From a bacterium (GTDB lineage: Bacteria > Armatimonadota > Fimbriimonadia > Fimbriimonadales > Fimbriimonadaceae): 64,000 bases of DNA. The translations under genes and the position numbers were made by a program. The stretch covers positions 62,001 through 126,000 of the forward strand of contig PNMZ01000005.1 in assembly GCA_013823945.1 (NCBI GenBank), read 5' to 3'. How positions within the stretch are numbered: position 1 is the first letter of the stretch; every line of letters begins with the position of its first letter. Below, in pieces: positions 1 through 8,128 of the stretch. Under the pieces are notes generated by a model that had not been told where the DNA came from, ran no database searches, and was given only the letters and a program-made list of their open reading frames with translations.

Positions 1-25
1 GAGGTGTTGAATTGATTTACTCTCG

Positions 26-60
26 CCCCCTCCTTAGTCGTCCCCCAGAGGGGGAGGGGG
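26..60. repeat. G/C-rich inverted repeat
   Basis: CCCCCTCC at 26-33 is the reverse complement of GGAGGGGG at 53-60, and a second CCCCC/GGGGG pair is nested inside. This homopolymer-rich style is common in dispersed intergenic repeats. A second element of similar composition lies about 90 bases downstream at 147-180. The rest of 1-216 shows no convincing gene. Confidence 0.55.
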
Positions 61-146
61 GAAAGGCAATTAGCGATTCTGAGTTAGGCGAAATACTCTT
101 CAGTTTCTAATTTCTATTTGCGAGGAATAATGACCTCACCCCCTAG

Positions 147-178
147 CCCCCTCTCCATTAAAACGGAGAGGGGGTTTT
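147..178 (+). terminator. Strong hairpin with T tail; terminator or dispersed repeat
   Basis: A perfect 10-bp stem (CCCCCTCTCC at 147-156, GGAGAGGGGG at 165-174) closes an 8-base loop and is followed by TTTT. It could terminate a plus-strand gene left of the window. The flanking text (CTCACCCCCTAGCCCCC) resembles repeat families scattered through many bacterial genomes, so it may be a repeat copy used as a terminator. Confidence 0.55.
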
Positions 179-216
179 GAATCAGAGTTCGATGGAGGTT
201 CGTCTGGACAGTTGGT

Positions 217-1251
217 TTGACGATACGGGAAGAGACGGAGTTGTGGGAGGGGCGGGCGTTAGCAACGAGGGCGATGCTGGCGTCAGCGAGTGCTGGCCGG
301 GTGCGGGCGGAAGAGCCTGACCCGGTTCGGACGTGTTTTCAGAGAGATCGAGATCGGATTTTGCATTCAAAGGCGTTCCGTCGGTTGAAACACAAGACGC
401 AGGTGTTTATTGAGCCGGCAGGGGATCACTACCGCACGAGGTTGACTCATTCTTTGGAAGTGGCTCAGATTGCGAGAACGATTGGTCGGGCGTTGCGATT
501 GAATGAAGATTTGATTGAAGCGATTGCGTTGGGCCACGATGTGGGGCATACACCGTTTGGTCACGCGGGGGAACAGGCGATTGATGAGGTGTTGCGGGAA
601 GATTTTGCGGGGGTGGACGGCGCACCAAACGGGTTCCGTCATTACGAGCACTCTTTGCGTATTGTAGATGTTTTGGCGGATATGAACTTGACCCAAGAAG
701 TTCGAGCGGGAATTGGGGGTCACTCAAAGGGGCGGAAAGATTTGAGCGCGGCAGATGGGGAAGTAACTTCGACGTTGGAGGCGGCCGTGGTTCGAATTAG
801 TGATCGGGTGGCTTATTTGAACCATGATTTGGATGACGCGGTCCGGAGTGGTTTGATTGATGGAGTTCCGGCGCAATTTGCTTTCTTGGGGGCATCTCAT
901 GGTAAGCGGATTAGTGGGATGGTACAGGACGTGATTCGAGAAAGTCGGGATCAGGATGTGATTGGGCTAAGCGATGGAATGCTCAGCGCGATGAATGATT
1001 TGAAAGAGTGGCTCTTTGAGAATGTTTATCTGCGGGAGCCAGTACCGATGGTGCAGGTCCGGAAAGCGAAGAAAATCGTGAGGGAGTTGTTGTTGTACTT
1101 TGCGGAGCCGGGGAATCTTCCGGCGGGTTTTGAAGGGGTTCAGGGGGCGGTGGATTATGTCGCGGGGATGACGGATCGGTTTGCGATTAAGACGTATCAG
1201 GACTTGTTTATTCCGACCGAGTTTGCGGATGTTGTAGCGCGGGTTCGGTGA
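217..1251 (+). CDS. dgt: Deoxyguanosinetriphosphate triphosphohydrolase-like protein
   Basis: This 344-residue cytoplasmic enzyme belongs to the HD-domain dNTP triphosphohydrolases, which cut dNTPs to a nucleoside and triphosphate and so help balance dNTP pools. The metal-binding HD signature is visible as H78 and then H107-D108, followed by H111 and H116. The N-terminal block RDRDRILHSKAFRRLKHKTQ is characteristic of the dGTPase-like family. The start is TTG at 217: the family N-terminus (TIRE...) begins here and no in-frame ATG lies nearby. A GGAGG at 194-198 is a rather distant ribosome site. The gene is followed after 76 bases by the Rel gene, so both are nucleotide-metabolism HD proteins. 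Substrate preference cannot be read from the sequence. Confidence 0.93.
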   Translation: MTIREETELWEGRALATRAMLASASAGRVRAEEPDPVRTCFQRDRDRILHSKAFRRLKHKTQVFIEPAGDHYRTRLTHSLEVAQIARTIGRALRLNEDLIEAIALGHDVGHTPFGHAGEQAIDEVLREDFAGVDGAPNGFRHYEHSLRIVDVLADMNLTQEVRAGIGGHSKGRKDLSAADGEVTSTLEAAVVRISDRVAYLNHDLDDAVRSGLIDGVPAQFAFLGASHGKRISGMVQDVIRESRDQDVIGLSDGMLSAMNDLKEWLFENVYLREPVPMVQVRKAKKIVRELLLYFAEPGNLPAGFEGVQGAVDYVAGMTDRFAIKTYQDLFIPTEFADVVARVR

Positions 1252-1327
1252 AGCAAAAAAGGTTTGTGGTCAGCTATAATCATCCGTACCTCTTTGCTCG
1301 CGGGGTGGCGAGCTGTTCTTCGTCTTC

Positions 1328-3544
1328 ATGGCTTCACCGGTGAATTCTTCGGACGTTCCCGTTCCGGGTTGGGATCGTGTTTTGTCGGCTTTTGGTGAGC
1401 ATTGGCCGGGGGCAAGCCATGATCGGTTGACGAGGGCATTGGAGTTGGCCCGTTTGGCGCACGAGGGTCAGTTTCGGAAGTCCGGTGAGCCTTATATTAT
1501 TCATCCGGTTGCCGTAGCGGTGACAATTGCTGAGTTGGGGATGGATGAAGATAGTATATGTGCGGCTTTGCTCCACGACGTCATTGAAGATACTCCAGTT
1601 ACTGCTGACGATGTGGAGGCAGAGTTTGGGAAAGATGTTCGGCACATGACGGAAGGGGTGACTAAGCTTCAGTCCCAAAAGTTGGCGGAGGCATCAGTGA
1701 GTAAGCGGGCGCGGGCGGAGAATAACCGTGCGGCGGAGAGTTTGCGCAAGTTGCTCTTGGCGATGGCGGACGACTTCCGCGTGATGGTGATCAAGCTTGC
1801 GGATCGGCTACACAATATGTCCACGATTGATTCGATGGCAGTTGACAAACAGGTGAGGATTGCCAATGAGACTTTGGAAGTTTATGCGCCGATTGCGGCG
1901 CGGTTGGGGATATGGCAGATTAAGTGGCAGTTGGAGGATTTGGCGTTCAAAACGCTGCACCCGGAGGAATTTAATGCGATTCGGGAGCGGGTGGCCAAGT
2001 CAAGGAAGGATCGAGAGTCGGAACTAAAGACAGCAATTGTTGATCTTGAGGTGATGCTGGAAGAGAACGGATTAAAAGGAGTTCGGGTGATGGGACGTCC
2101 GAAGCACCTGTATTCAATTTATAACAAGCACGTGAAGCAGGGGGTGCCTTGGGATGAAATCTTGGACTTGATTGCAATCCGCGTGATCTGTGAAAAGCAA
2201 CACGAGTGCTATTTGGCTTTGGGATTGGTTACGGAAATTTGGCGACCGATCCCGGGTTTGTTTTCTGATTACATTCAGAATCCCAAGCCCAACGGTTATC
2301 AGAGTTTACATACCAAAGTGATTGGGCCAAGCGGAGAGCCGCTTGAGGTGCAAATACGGACTCGGCAGATGCACGAGATTGCGGAGTTCGGAGTTGCCGC
2401 GCATTGGACATACAAAGAGGGAAGCACGAAGCCGGACGCGGCAACTGGATTCGCACAGCTTCGGAAGCAATTATTTGACTTTAGCAATGACAATGAGACG
2501 TCGAGTGACTTTCTGAGAAGTGTCTCAACAGATTTGTTTTCGGAGCAGGTTTTTGCTTTTACTCCGGGCGGTGATGTTGTGGATATGCCGGCTGGTTCTA
2601 CACCGATCGACTTTGCCTTCCGAGTGCATACACGATTGGGCGAGCAGTTGGTGATGGCGAAGATTAACGGGGATATTGTTCCGCTTGGTACGGCAATCAA
2701 GAATGGTGATGTTGTCGAGATTGTGACGAGGAACAACGCTCAACCGAGTTTGGATTGGTTGGAGCATGCGAAGAGCGCGCATACTCGGAGCAAGATTCGG
2801 GGTTACTTCCGAAGACGAGATCGTGAGCTGATTATTCAGCGCGGGAAAGATGGGATTGAACGTGAGGTTCGGGCGCGGGGGCTTGATCCGAAGAGGGTGA
2901 TGGGGGATGAGATGATGAAATTTTTGATCGGACAGATCAAGGATTGCACTTCGATCAACGATGTTTATGCTCGGGTGGGAGAAGGATTGACAAGCACTCA
3001 GTCGGTGGCGGACAAGATTTATCGACGGGTGCGGGAGCTTGAACCGCCTGAACAGTCGGTGGCTGAGCCTGAAGCGAAGAAAGTTGAAGCGACTTTGATC
3101 ACAGGGATTGACCAGGTGATGACGAAGCGAGCTCGATGTTGTGAACCTGTTCCCGGGGAAGAGGTTGTTGGGTTTGTAACTCGGGGGCGGGGAATCATGA
3201 TTCACCGCCGGTTATGCCCGAATGTTTTGGGGATGTCAGAGAAGGAGCCAGAGCGAATCACACCGATTAAATGGAAGTCTGATGGGAAATCTTACTCAGT
3301 TCATTTGCTGATTACTTGCGTTAACCGACAGGGATTGTTGATGGATATTGTCTCTATTTTTGCCGAGGCTAAGACGAATGTGACGGGGGCGAAGATCAAG
3401 ACTTTGCCTAATAACACGGCTGAGATCATGATTGGGATTGAGGTGATTGATGTTGTGAATTTACGTGAATTGATGGGGAAGATCAGTAACTTTGGGGATG
3501 TGATTTCTATCTTACGCGTTCATGCTCCGGGGGCTCGGAAATGA
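1328..3544 (+). CDS. rel: Bifunctional (p)ppGpp synthetase/hydrolase, Rel/SpoT family
   Basis: At 738 residues this is a full-length long RelA/SpoT homologue, making and degrading the stringent-response alarmone. The hydrolase domain has H83-D84 and E87-D88 (HDVIEDT). The synthetase domain has the block KPNGYQSLHT and the EVQIRT...AAHW region. A TGS domain, a conserved RCCEPVPG cysteine region and a C-terminal ACT domain follow. The loop that normally reads R-x-K-D in bifunctional enzymes, or E-x-D-D in RelA, here reads L311-F312-S313-D314, which is unusual. A TATAAT at 1275-1280 could be a -10 box, but no good -35 was seen. The stop overlaps the start of dtd by four bases, so the two are translationally coupled. 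Confidence 0.96.
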   Translation: MASPVNSSDVPVPGWDRVLSAFGEHWPGASHDRLTRALELARLAHEGQFRKSGEPYIIHPVAVAVTIAELGMDEDSICAALLHDVIEDTPVTADDVEAEFGKDVRHMTEGVTKLQSQKLAEASVSKRARAENNRAAESLRKLLLAMADDFRVMVIKLADRLHNMSTIDSMAVDKQVRIANETLEVYAPIAARLGIWQIKWQLEDLAFKTLHPEEFNAIRERVAKSRKDRESELKTAIVDLEVMLEENGLKGVRVMGRPKHLYSIYNKHVKQGVPWDEILDLIAIRVICEKQHECYLALGLVTEIWRPIPGLFSDYIQNPKPNGYQSLHTKVIGPSGEPLEVQIRTRQMHEIAEFGVAAHWTYKEGSTKPDAATGFAQLRKQLFDFSNDNETSSDFLRSVSTDLFSEQVFAFTPGGDVVDMPAGSTPIDFAFRVHTRLGEQLVMAKINGDIVPLGTAIKNGDVVEIVTRNNAQPSLDWLEHAKSAHTRSKIRGYFRRRDRELIIQRGKDGIEREVRARGLDPKRVMGDEMMKFLIGQIKDCTSINDVYARVGEGLTSTQSVADKIYRRVRELEPPEQSVAEPEAKKVEATLITGIDQVMTKRARCCEPVPGEEVVGFVTRGRGIMIHRRLCPNVLGMSEKEPERITPIKWKSDGKSYSVHLLITCVNRQGLLMDIVSIFAEAKTNVTGAKIKTLPNNTAEIMIGIEVIDVVNLRELMGKISNFGDVISILRVHAPGARK

Positions 3545-3993
3545 GGGCAGTGGTACAGCGAGTTCTCTCGGCGGAAGTTCGGGTTGATGGTGAGGTAGTT
3601 GGAAAGTGCGGTCGAGGGCTTTTGGTTTTGGTAGCGGCTCATCGAGAGAGTGTTTCTGCGCAGGCAGCGGATTTGGCGGATCGGGTGGCGGGGTTGAGGA
3701 TTTTTGGTGATGCGGACGGCAAAATGAATTTAACATTGAAAGACCTTCCAGAGAGTGAAGAGGCTGAGGTTTTGGTGGTGAGTCAGTTCACGCTTTATGG
3801 GGACGTTTATTCGAGTCGGCGACCGAGTTTCTCCCAGTCGGCTAGTTTCGATATTGGCAAGGCGTTGTACGAAGAGTTTGTTGCTTCTTTGCGTCCACTG
3901 GTGCGCGGAGTTGAGACGGGGGAGTTTGGGGCGAGCATGGAAGTTGAGTTGGTGAATGACGGTCCGGTGACTTTGGTGATTGACGCGCGGTAG
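3541..3993 (+). CDS. dtd: D-aminoacyl-tRNA deacylase
   Basis: This 150-residue protein matches the DTD proofreading family in length and motifs. These enzymes remove D-amino acids (and glycine from tRNA-Ala) mis-attached to tRNAs in the cytoplasm. Both active-site motifs are present: SQFTL at 81-85 and the NxGPVT motif (N139-D-G-P-V-T). The ATG overlaps the rel stop as ATGA, a pairing of rel and dtd seen in many bacteria. A tRNA-Leu gene starts 39 bases after the stop. Confidence 0.95.
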   Translation: MRAVVQRVLSAEVRVDGEVVGKCGRGLLVLVAAHRESVSAQAADLADRVAGLRIFGDADGKMNLTLKDLPESEEAEVLVVSQFTLYGDVYSSRRPSFSQSASFDIGKALYEEFVASLRPLVRGVETGEFGASMEVELVNDGPVTLVIDAR

Positions 3994-4032
3994 GACCGGG
4001 TTTGGGTTGGGTATTATTTGGCTCCTCGGTGT

Positions 4033-4118
4033 GCGCCGATGGTGGAATTGGTAGACACGCTACCTTGAGGTGGTAGTGCCCACAAAGCGTGAAGGTTCGA
4101 GTCCTTTTCGGCGCACCA
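4033..4118 (+). tRNA. tRNA-Leu (anticodon GAG)
   Basis: The acceptor stem pairs GCGCCGA (4033-4039) with TCGGCGC, followed by discriminator A and an encoded CCA ending at 4118. The anticodon arm CTACC-TTGAGGT-GGTAG places GAG at 4067-4069. The long variable arm and the T-loop GGTTCGAGTCC fit a class II leucine tRNA, reading CUC and CUU codons. Confidence 0.97.
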
Positions 4119-4192
4119 TTATTCCTTTCTTCGGAGTCATTTTTGTGTAAAATCGTTGAAGATCAGGGTTCTTAGTTTCCGATAATTTCAAG

Positions 4193-6934
4193 GTGTTCAG
4201 CTTTGCCGGAAAGTCCATGGGAATTCGCCAGCGTGTCACGTTGGTGACTCTGGGAGTTATTTGTTTAGCCTTGATGGTTTTGGTTGCGGCAACTCGATTT
4301 GTGATTTTCCCAGGGTTTGCGATTGTTGAAGAGCGCGAGGCAAAGGAGAACTGGGAGCGGGTTCAGCAGACATTGGCGGCTCGAGTTGAATTGTTGGAAA
4401 CTCGGGCATATGATTGGGCCGAGTGGGATGATGCTTTTCTGTTTGTACAGGATGGCAATGTGGGATTTATTGAGTCAAACATTTCGCAAGAGTCACTTGC
4501 GGAAATGGAGCTAAGCTCGATGGCGTTCTTCCGTTCCGACGGGAAAGTTTTGCTTGAAGAAGGGTTTGACGGCGAGGGTGGATCGGCTGCGCGACTCTTC
4601 GGTGAATTGAATGGATCTCAGGTTAAGCTGAAGAAGAGCGGTCTCTTGAATTTTGAAGGCAAGCTCAAATTGTTTACTTTGTGGCCGGTGAAGCAAACAG
4701 GTGGAGTTGGTGAGGCGAAGGGATGGTTGCTTTGGACGCAAACATTGGACACTGCCTACTTTGCAAAGCTATCCGAACAATTGAATTTTGAGGTGCATTC
4801 GGTCAACGTAGATTCTCTCGCAAATGATGGTGTCCTTTTTAATCGTGTTTCTAATCACGAAATTGTATCGCTCGGTGTGATCAATGATTTTCGTGGAGAG
4901 CCATTGTTTGGGCTTTCAGTCTCTCAAGGTCGAAGCATCTTTAAGGATGCTAGTGCAGTGGTTGATCGGATGGTAATAGTTCAAGCCGTTACTTTTTTGG
5001 GGGCTCTGGTTGTACTGTCTTTAACAATTGGTCGACATGTTGTTCGGCGCATCGAACGTATGGAGCGCGAGATTCGAGAAGTTGATACCGTAACGGGAAG
5101 TGGATTAGTAACGGTTGAGGGGGGGGATGAAATTGAGTCTCTGGGTGTTCGGATCAATTCGATGCTTTCGGCGCTTTCGGATTCAGCGGGAGAGATTGAG
5201 GGTCAGCGCGAAGAACTCGTTGAGATCAATAACAGTTTAGAGCGTGCAGTTTTTGAGCGGACAGAGCGATTGGAGCGTCTGAACGGGATTTTTGCTCACG
5301 CGCTGGACGGAATCGGTGAGCTGGATCCAGCAGGTCGAATACTGAATGCAAATTTGACGATGGTTCGACTTTTGGGGGGCGAAGAGCTACAAGGGCGATC
5401 ATTTGTAGAATGGTTAGAAGGGAATTCAGCGTCGGACTTTGTCCAGGCGGTAGGCCAGCTTGTTTATGATGCCCGTGTGGAAGCTGAGTTGGTCATTGAT
5501 GTTGCGGGAAGTGGTCGGAGGGAGCTACAGTGCGTGTTGGTACGCGATTGGTCGGAGCATCAGGGACTTCGAGGAATGCACCTGTTTATCAAAGATGTGA
5601 CCGAGCATCGAAAGATTGAGCGCGAGATGGTTCATCAAGCGCGCCGAGATTCATTGACAGGACTTGGAAACAGGCGGCTCTTACACGACAGCTTGGAGAA
5701 ATTGTTGGGCAAGGGTGATCAGCCCGTTGTCGTCTTATTCATGGATCTGGACAACTTCAAACTGATCAACGACAGTCGAGGCCATAAGGTTGGAGATCGC
5801 CTTTTGCGCGCAGTCGCGGAGATCATGACGGCTGAATCTCCTCTGGGTTCTGAGGTGTATCGTATGGGTGGGGATGAGTTTATGGTGGTTTTGGTTGGGG
5901 AGAGTGCCTTGGAAACAGGTGAAGGTCTGGCGATTCGATTGCTCGATGTTTTATCTCAGCCGGTTGATGTCGGGGACGGTTATATGTTTGTGAGCTGTTC
6001 GGTTGGACTAGCCCAGGGGATTCCGGGCAAGACCTCGGCAATTGACTTGATTCGGGACGGAGATACTGCGATGTATCAAGCCAAAGCGAACGGGAAAGCA
6101 GGGTATTCGATTTATGATGATGCAATGAATGCCATGGTTCTTGAACGTCTTGAGATTGAAGAGGGGTTACGATTTGCCATTGAGCATTATCAGCTTTTGT
6201 TGGTTTACCAACCGATTGTTGAGATTGGGACGGGTCGGGTTAAAGGGTTGGAAGCGCTGTTACGATGGGTTCATCCAAAATTGGGAATGATTTCTCCGAC
6301 TAAATTTATTCCGATAGCGGAAGAGACGGGCCTGATTGTGCCTATTGGGGAATGGGTACTGAAGGAATCGATGCAGGCTCTGGCTTATTTGAGGGCGACA
6401 CTTGACTTGGATATCACCATGAATATCAATATGTCTCAACGGCAGCTGAGCACTCCGAACGTTGCAGATTTGGTTCAGGATTCGTTGAACGAAGCGGGCT
6501 TGAGCGGGCCTGAAGTGATGATTGAGATTACTGAGAGCATGGCGATGGAGGATATTGATCGGACAGTTTGGACGCTTAATGAGCTCAAGACAACGGGAGT
6601 TGGATTGGCAATTGATGACTTCGGAACCGGATTTTCTTCATTAAGCTCGCTCCAACAATTGCCAATTGACAAGGTCAAGATTGACCGTTCATTTATCGAA
6701 AGTCTCGGAATGCTTGAGAGTCGGCACTTTGGGGTTGTCGAAGCGATTATTCAGTTGTGTCGGGCTTTGGAGTTGGAAGTCGTTGCTGAAGGAATTGAGA
6801 CGCTCGATCAGGTTGAGATTTTGGATGGGCTTGGCTGCGAGTATGGTCAGGGATTTTATTGGGCTAAGCCGATGAATTTGCGGGCACTTGAGGCCTATTT
6901 GCACGAATTTGACTTTTCGAAGAATGCGGCTTAA
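4193..6934 (+). CDS. Membrane-bound CHASE4-HAMP-PAS-GGDEF-EAL signalling protein
   Basis: This 913-residue protein should make and/or degrade cyclic-di-GMP in response to an extracytoplasmic cue. A first membrane helix (about 15-38) is followed by a periplasmic CHASE4-like domain with the hallmark YDWAEWDDA around residue 73. A second helix (about 258-280), HAMP, a coiled segment, PAS, GGDEF and EAL follow. GGDEF is intact at 559-563 and EAL at 687-689, so both activities are possible. No RxxD inhibitory site is seen just upstream of GGDEF. The start is GTG at 4193; ATG at 4217 (residue 9) is a reasonable alternative because the distance from any ribosome site to the GTG is poor. A globin gene follows 14 bases later. 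Confidence 0.93.
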   Translation: MFSFAGKSMGIRQRVTLVTLGVICLALMVLVAATRFVIFPGFAIVEEREAKENWERVQQTLAARVELLETRAYDWAEWDDAFLFVQDGNVGFIESNISQESLAEMELSSMAFFRSDGKVLLEEGFDGEGGSAARLFGELNGSQVKLKKSGLLNFEGKLKLFTLWPVKQTGGVGEAKGWLLWTQTLDTAYFAKLSEQLNFEVHSVNVDSLANDGVLFNRVSNHEIVSLGVINDFRGEPLFGLSVSQGRSIFKDASAVVDRMVIVQAVTFLGALVVLSLTIGRHVVRRIERMEREIREVDTVTGSGLVTVEGGDEIESLGVRINSMLSALSDSAGEIEGQREELVEINNSLERAVFERTERLERLNGIFAHALDGIGELDPAGRILNANLTMVRLLGGEELQGRSFVEWLEGNSASDFVQAVGQLVYDARVEAELVIDVAGSGRRELQCVLVRDWSEHQGLRGMHLFIKDVTEHRKIEREMVHQARRDSLTGLGNRRLLHDSLEKLLGKGDQPVVVLFMDLDNFKLINDSRGHKVGDRLLRAVAEIMTAESPLGSEVYRMGGDEFMVVLVGESALETGEGLAIRLLDVLSQPVDVGDGYMFVSCSVGLAQGIPGKTSAIDLIRDGDTAMYQAKANGKAGYSIYDDAMNAMVLERLEIEEGLRFAIEHYQLLLVYQPIVEIGTGRVKGLEALLRWVHPKLGMISPTKFIPIAEETGLIVPIGEWVLKESMQALAYLRATLDLDITMNINMSQRQLSTPNVADLVQDSLNEAGLSGPEVMIEITESMAMEDIDRTVWTLNELKTTGVGLAIDDFGTGFSSLSSLQQLPIDKVKIDRSFIESLGMLESRHFGVVEAIIQLCRALELEVVAEGIETLDQVEILDGLGCEYGQGFYWAKPMNLRALEAYLHEFDFSKNAA

Positions 6935-6948
6935 GATAGGCTCACTTT

Positions 6949-7389
6949 GTGGATTCACTTGAAGCATTCAAAGCGGCCCAGGCAAAGCGAGCGGATTTAT
7001 CGGAAGAAGCGCGGGGATGGGGAATTGACGAAGAGTTTATTTCTCGGTTAGTGGATACTTTTTATCTGCGTATTCAAGCGCATCCAGACTTGGGGCCGGT
7101 TTTTAATGATCGGATTGGCGAAAATTGGCCGGTTCATTTGGCGAAAATGAAGCGATTTTGGGAGTCGATCGCGTTGCGGACTGCTCTTTACGAAGGGAAG
7201 CCGATGGAAACGCACAAGGGATTGGAGGCGGCACGGCCCATGCATTTTAGTCAATGGCTGGTCTTGTGGGAAGACGTTTTGACTGAGTTAGCTCCTTCTG
7301 ATGATGCGCGCAACTACTTATTGGAACGTGCACGCTCGATGGGAACCCGTTTGGCAAAGGGGCGGTTTGGGAATGATGTTGAAATTTAG
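6949..7389 (+). CDS. Group III truncated haemoglobin
   Basis: This 146-residue globin has the group III pattern FYxxIxxHPxLxPVF...W..HLxxMxxFW. The distal-side H63 (E7) and H89 (F8, the haem ligand) are 26 residues apart, the same spacing as in Campylobacter Ctb. Such proteins bind O2 or NO, and the physiological role varies. The GTG start has AGG at 6938-6940 at good distance. It follows the cyclic-di-GMP protein after only 14 bases, so the two may be co-transcribed. The TAG stop overlaps head-on with the stop of the convergent CoA-transferase gene. Confidence 0.92.
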   Translation: MDSLEAFKAAQAKRADLSEEARGWGIDEEFISRLVDTFYLRIQAHPDLGPVFNDRIGENWPVHLAKMKRFWESIALRTALYEGKPMETHKGLEAARPMHFSQWLVLWEDVLTELAPSDDARNYLLERARSMGTRLAKGRFGNDVEI

Positions 7390-8045
7390 GCGAAGCTGAT
7401 TTCACGAATGGACTGGCTAGTGTGAAAACTTGCTTCTGTCTTCTCGTGGATTTCCTGTTCGGAGACACCGGGGGCGAGCTCGAGTAGGATCAGTCCATCG
7501 GGGCCGACTTCAAAAACACAGAGATCGGTGATGATCATGTTGACGCAGGCTTTGCCGGTTAGGGGGAGTGTGCATTGCTTGAGTATTTTTGTGTCGCCGT
7601 GTTTGTTACAGTGCTCCATGACGACTACGACTTTCTTTACTCCGGCGACGAGATCCATCGCGCCACCCATGCCTTTCACCATTTTGCCGGGGATCATCCA
7701 GTTGGCAAGGTCGCCTTGTTCGCTGACTTCCATTGCTCCCAGGATGCTGAGATCAATGTGCCCGCCACGGATCATTCCGAAGCTGTCGGCACTTGAGAAG
7801 TAGGCGGTACCGGGGATTTCGGTAATTGTTTGCTTACCCGCGTTAATGAGATCTGGATCGGCTTCGCCTTCGAACGGGAATGGGCCCATTCCAAGCATTC
7901 CGTTTTCGGACTGGAGAACGACTTCGACTCCATCGGGGATGTAGTTGGCGACAAGGGTTGGGATTCCGATGCCGAGGTTGACATAGAAGCCGTCTTGAAG
8001 TTCTTGGGCGGCGCGTCGTGCCATATCGTCCCGGGTTAGTGCCAT
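7386..8045 (-). CDS. scoB: 3-oxoacid (acetoacetate-type) CoA-transferase subunit B
   Basis: This 219-residue protein is the beta subunit of a class I CoA-transferase, which moves CoA between succinyl-CoA or acetyl-CoA and a 3-oxoacid. The catalytic glutamate lies in the [10 protein letters not shown] motif (E47), and [15 protein letters not shown] is typical of the subunit. Its partner, subunit A, is at 10201-10902 on the same strand, but a chemoreceptor gene sits between them, which is not the usual adjacent arrangement. The final codons overlap the stop of the convergent globin gene. Substrate specificity is not visible. Confidence 0.94.
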   Translation of the reverse strand: MALTRDDMARRAAQELQDGFYVNLGIGIPTLVANYIPDGVEVVLQSENGMLGMGPFPFEGEADPDLINAGKQTITEIPGTAYFSSADSFGMIRGGHIDLSILGAMEVSEQGDLANWMIPGKMVKGMGGAMDLVAGVKKVVVVMEHCNKHGDTKILKQCTLPLTGKACVNMIITDLCVFEVGPDGLILLELAPGVSEQEIHEKTEASFHTSQSIREISFA

Positions 8046-8128
8046 GCTTTCATTTTACTCTGGCCCCCGGTGTCTCTTGATCCAAGCCAGCAAGATATTG
8101 CTGGCTTAGACAGTTTGCCTTGGTTTAA

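Noticed and set aside
2525-3205. 226-codon open frame antisense to rel
   Set aside because: It lies wholly within the rel coding region, shows no family pattern, and its His/Arg/Pro-rich composition is what the strand bias produces.
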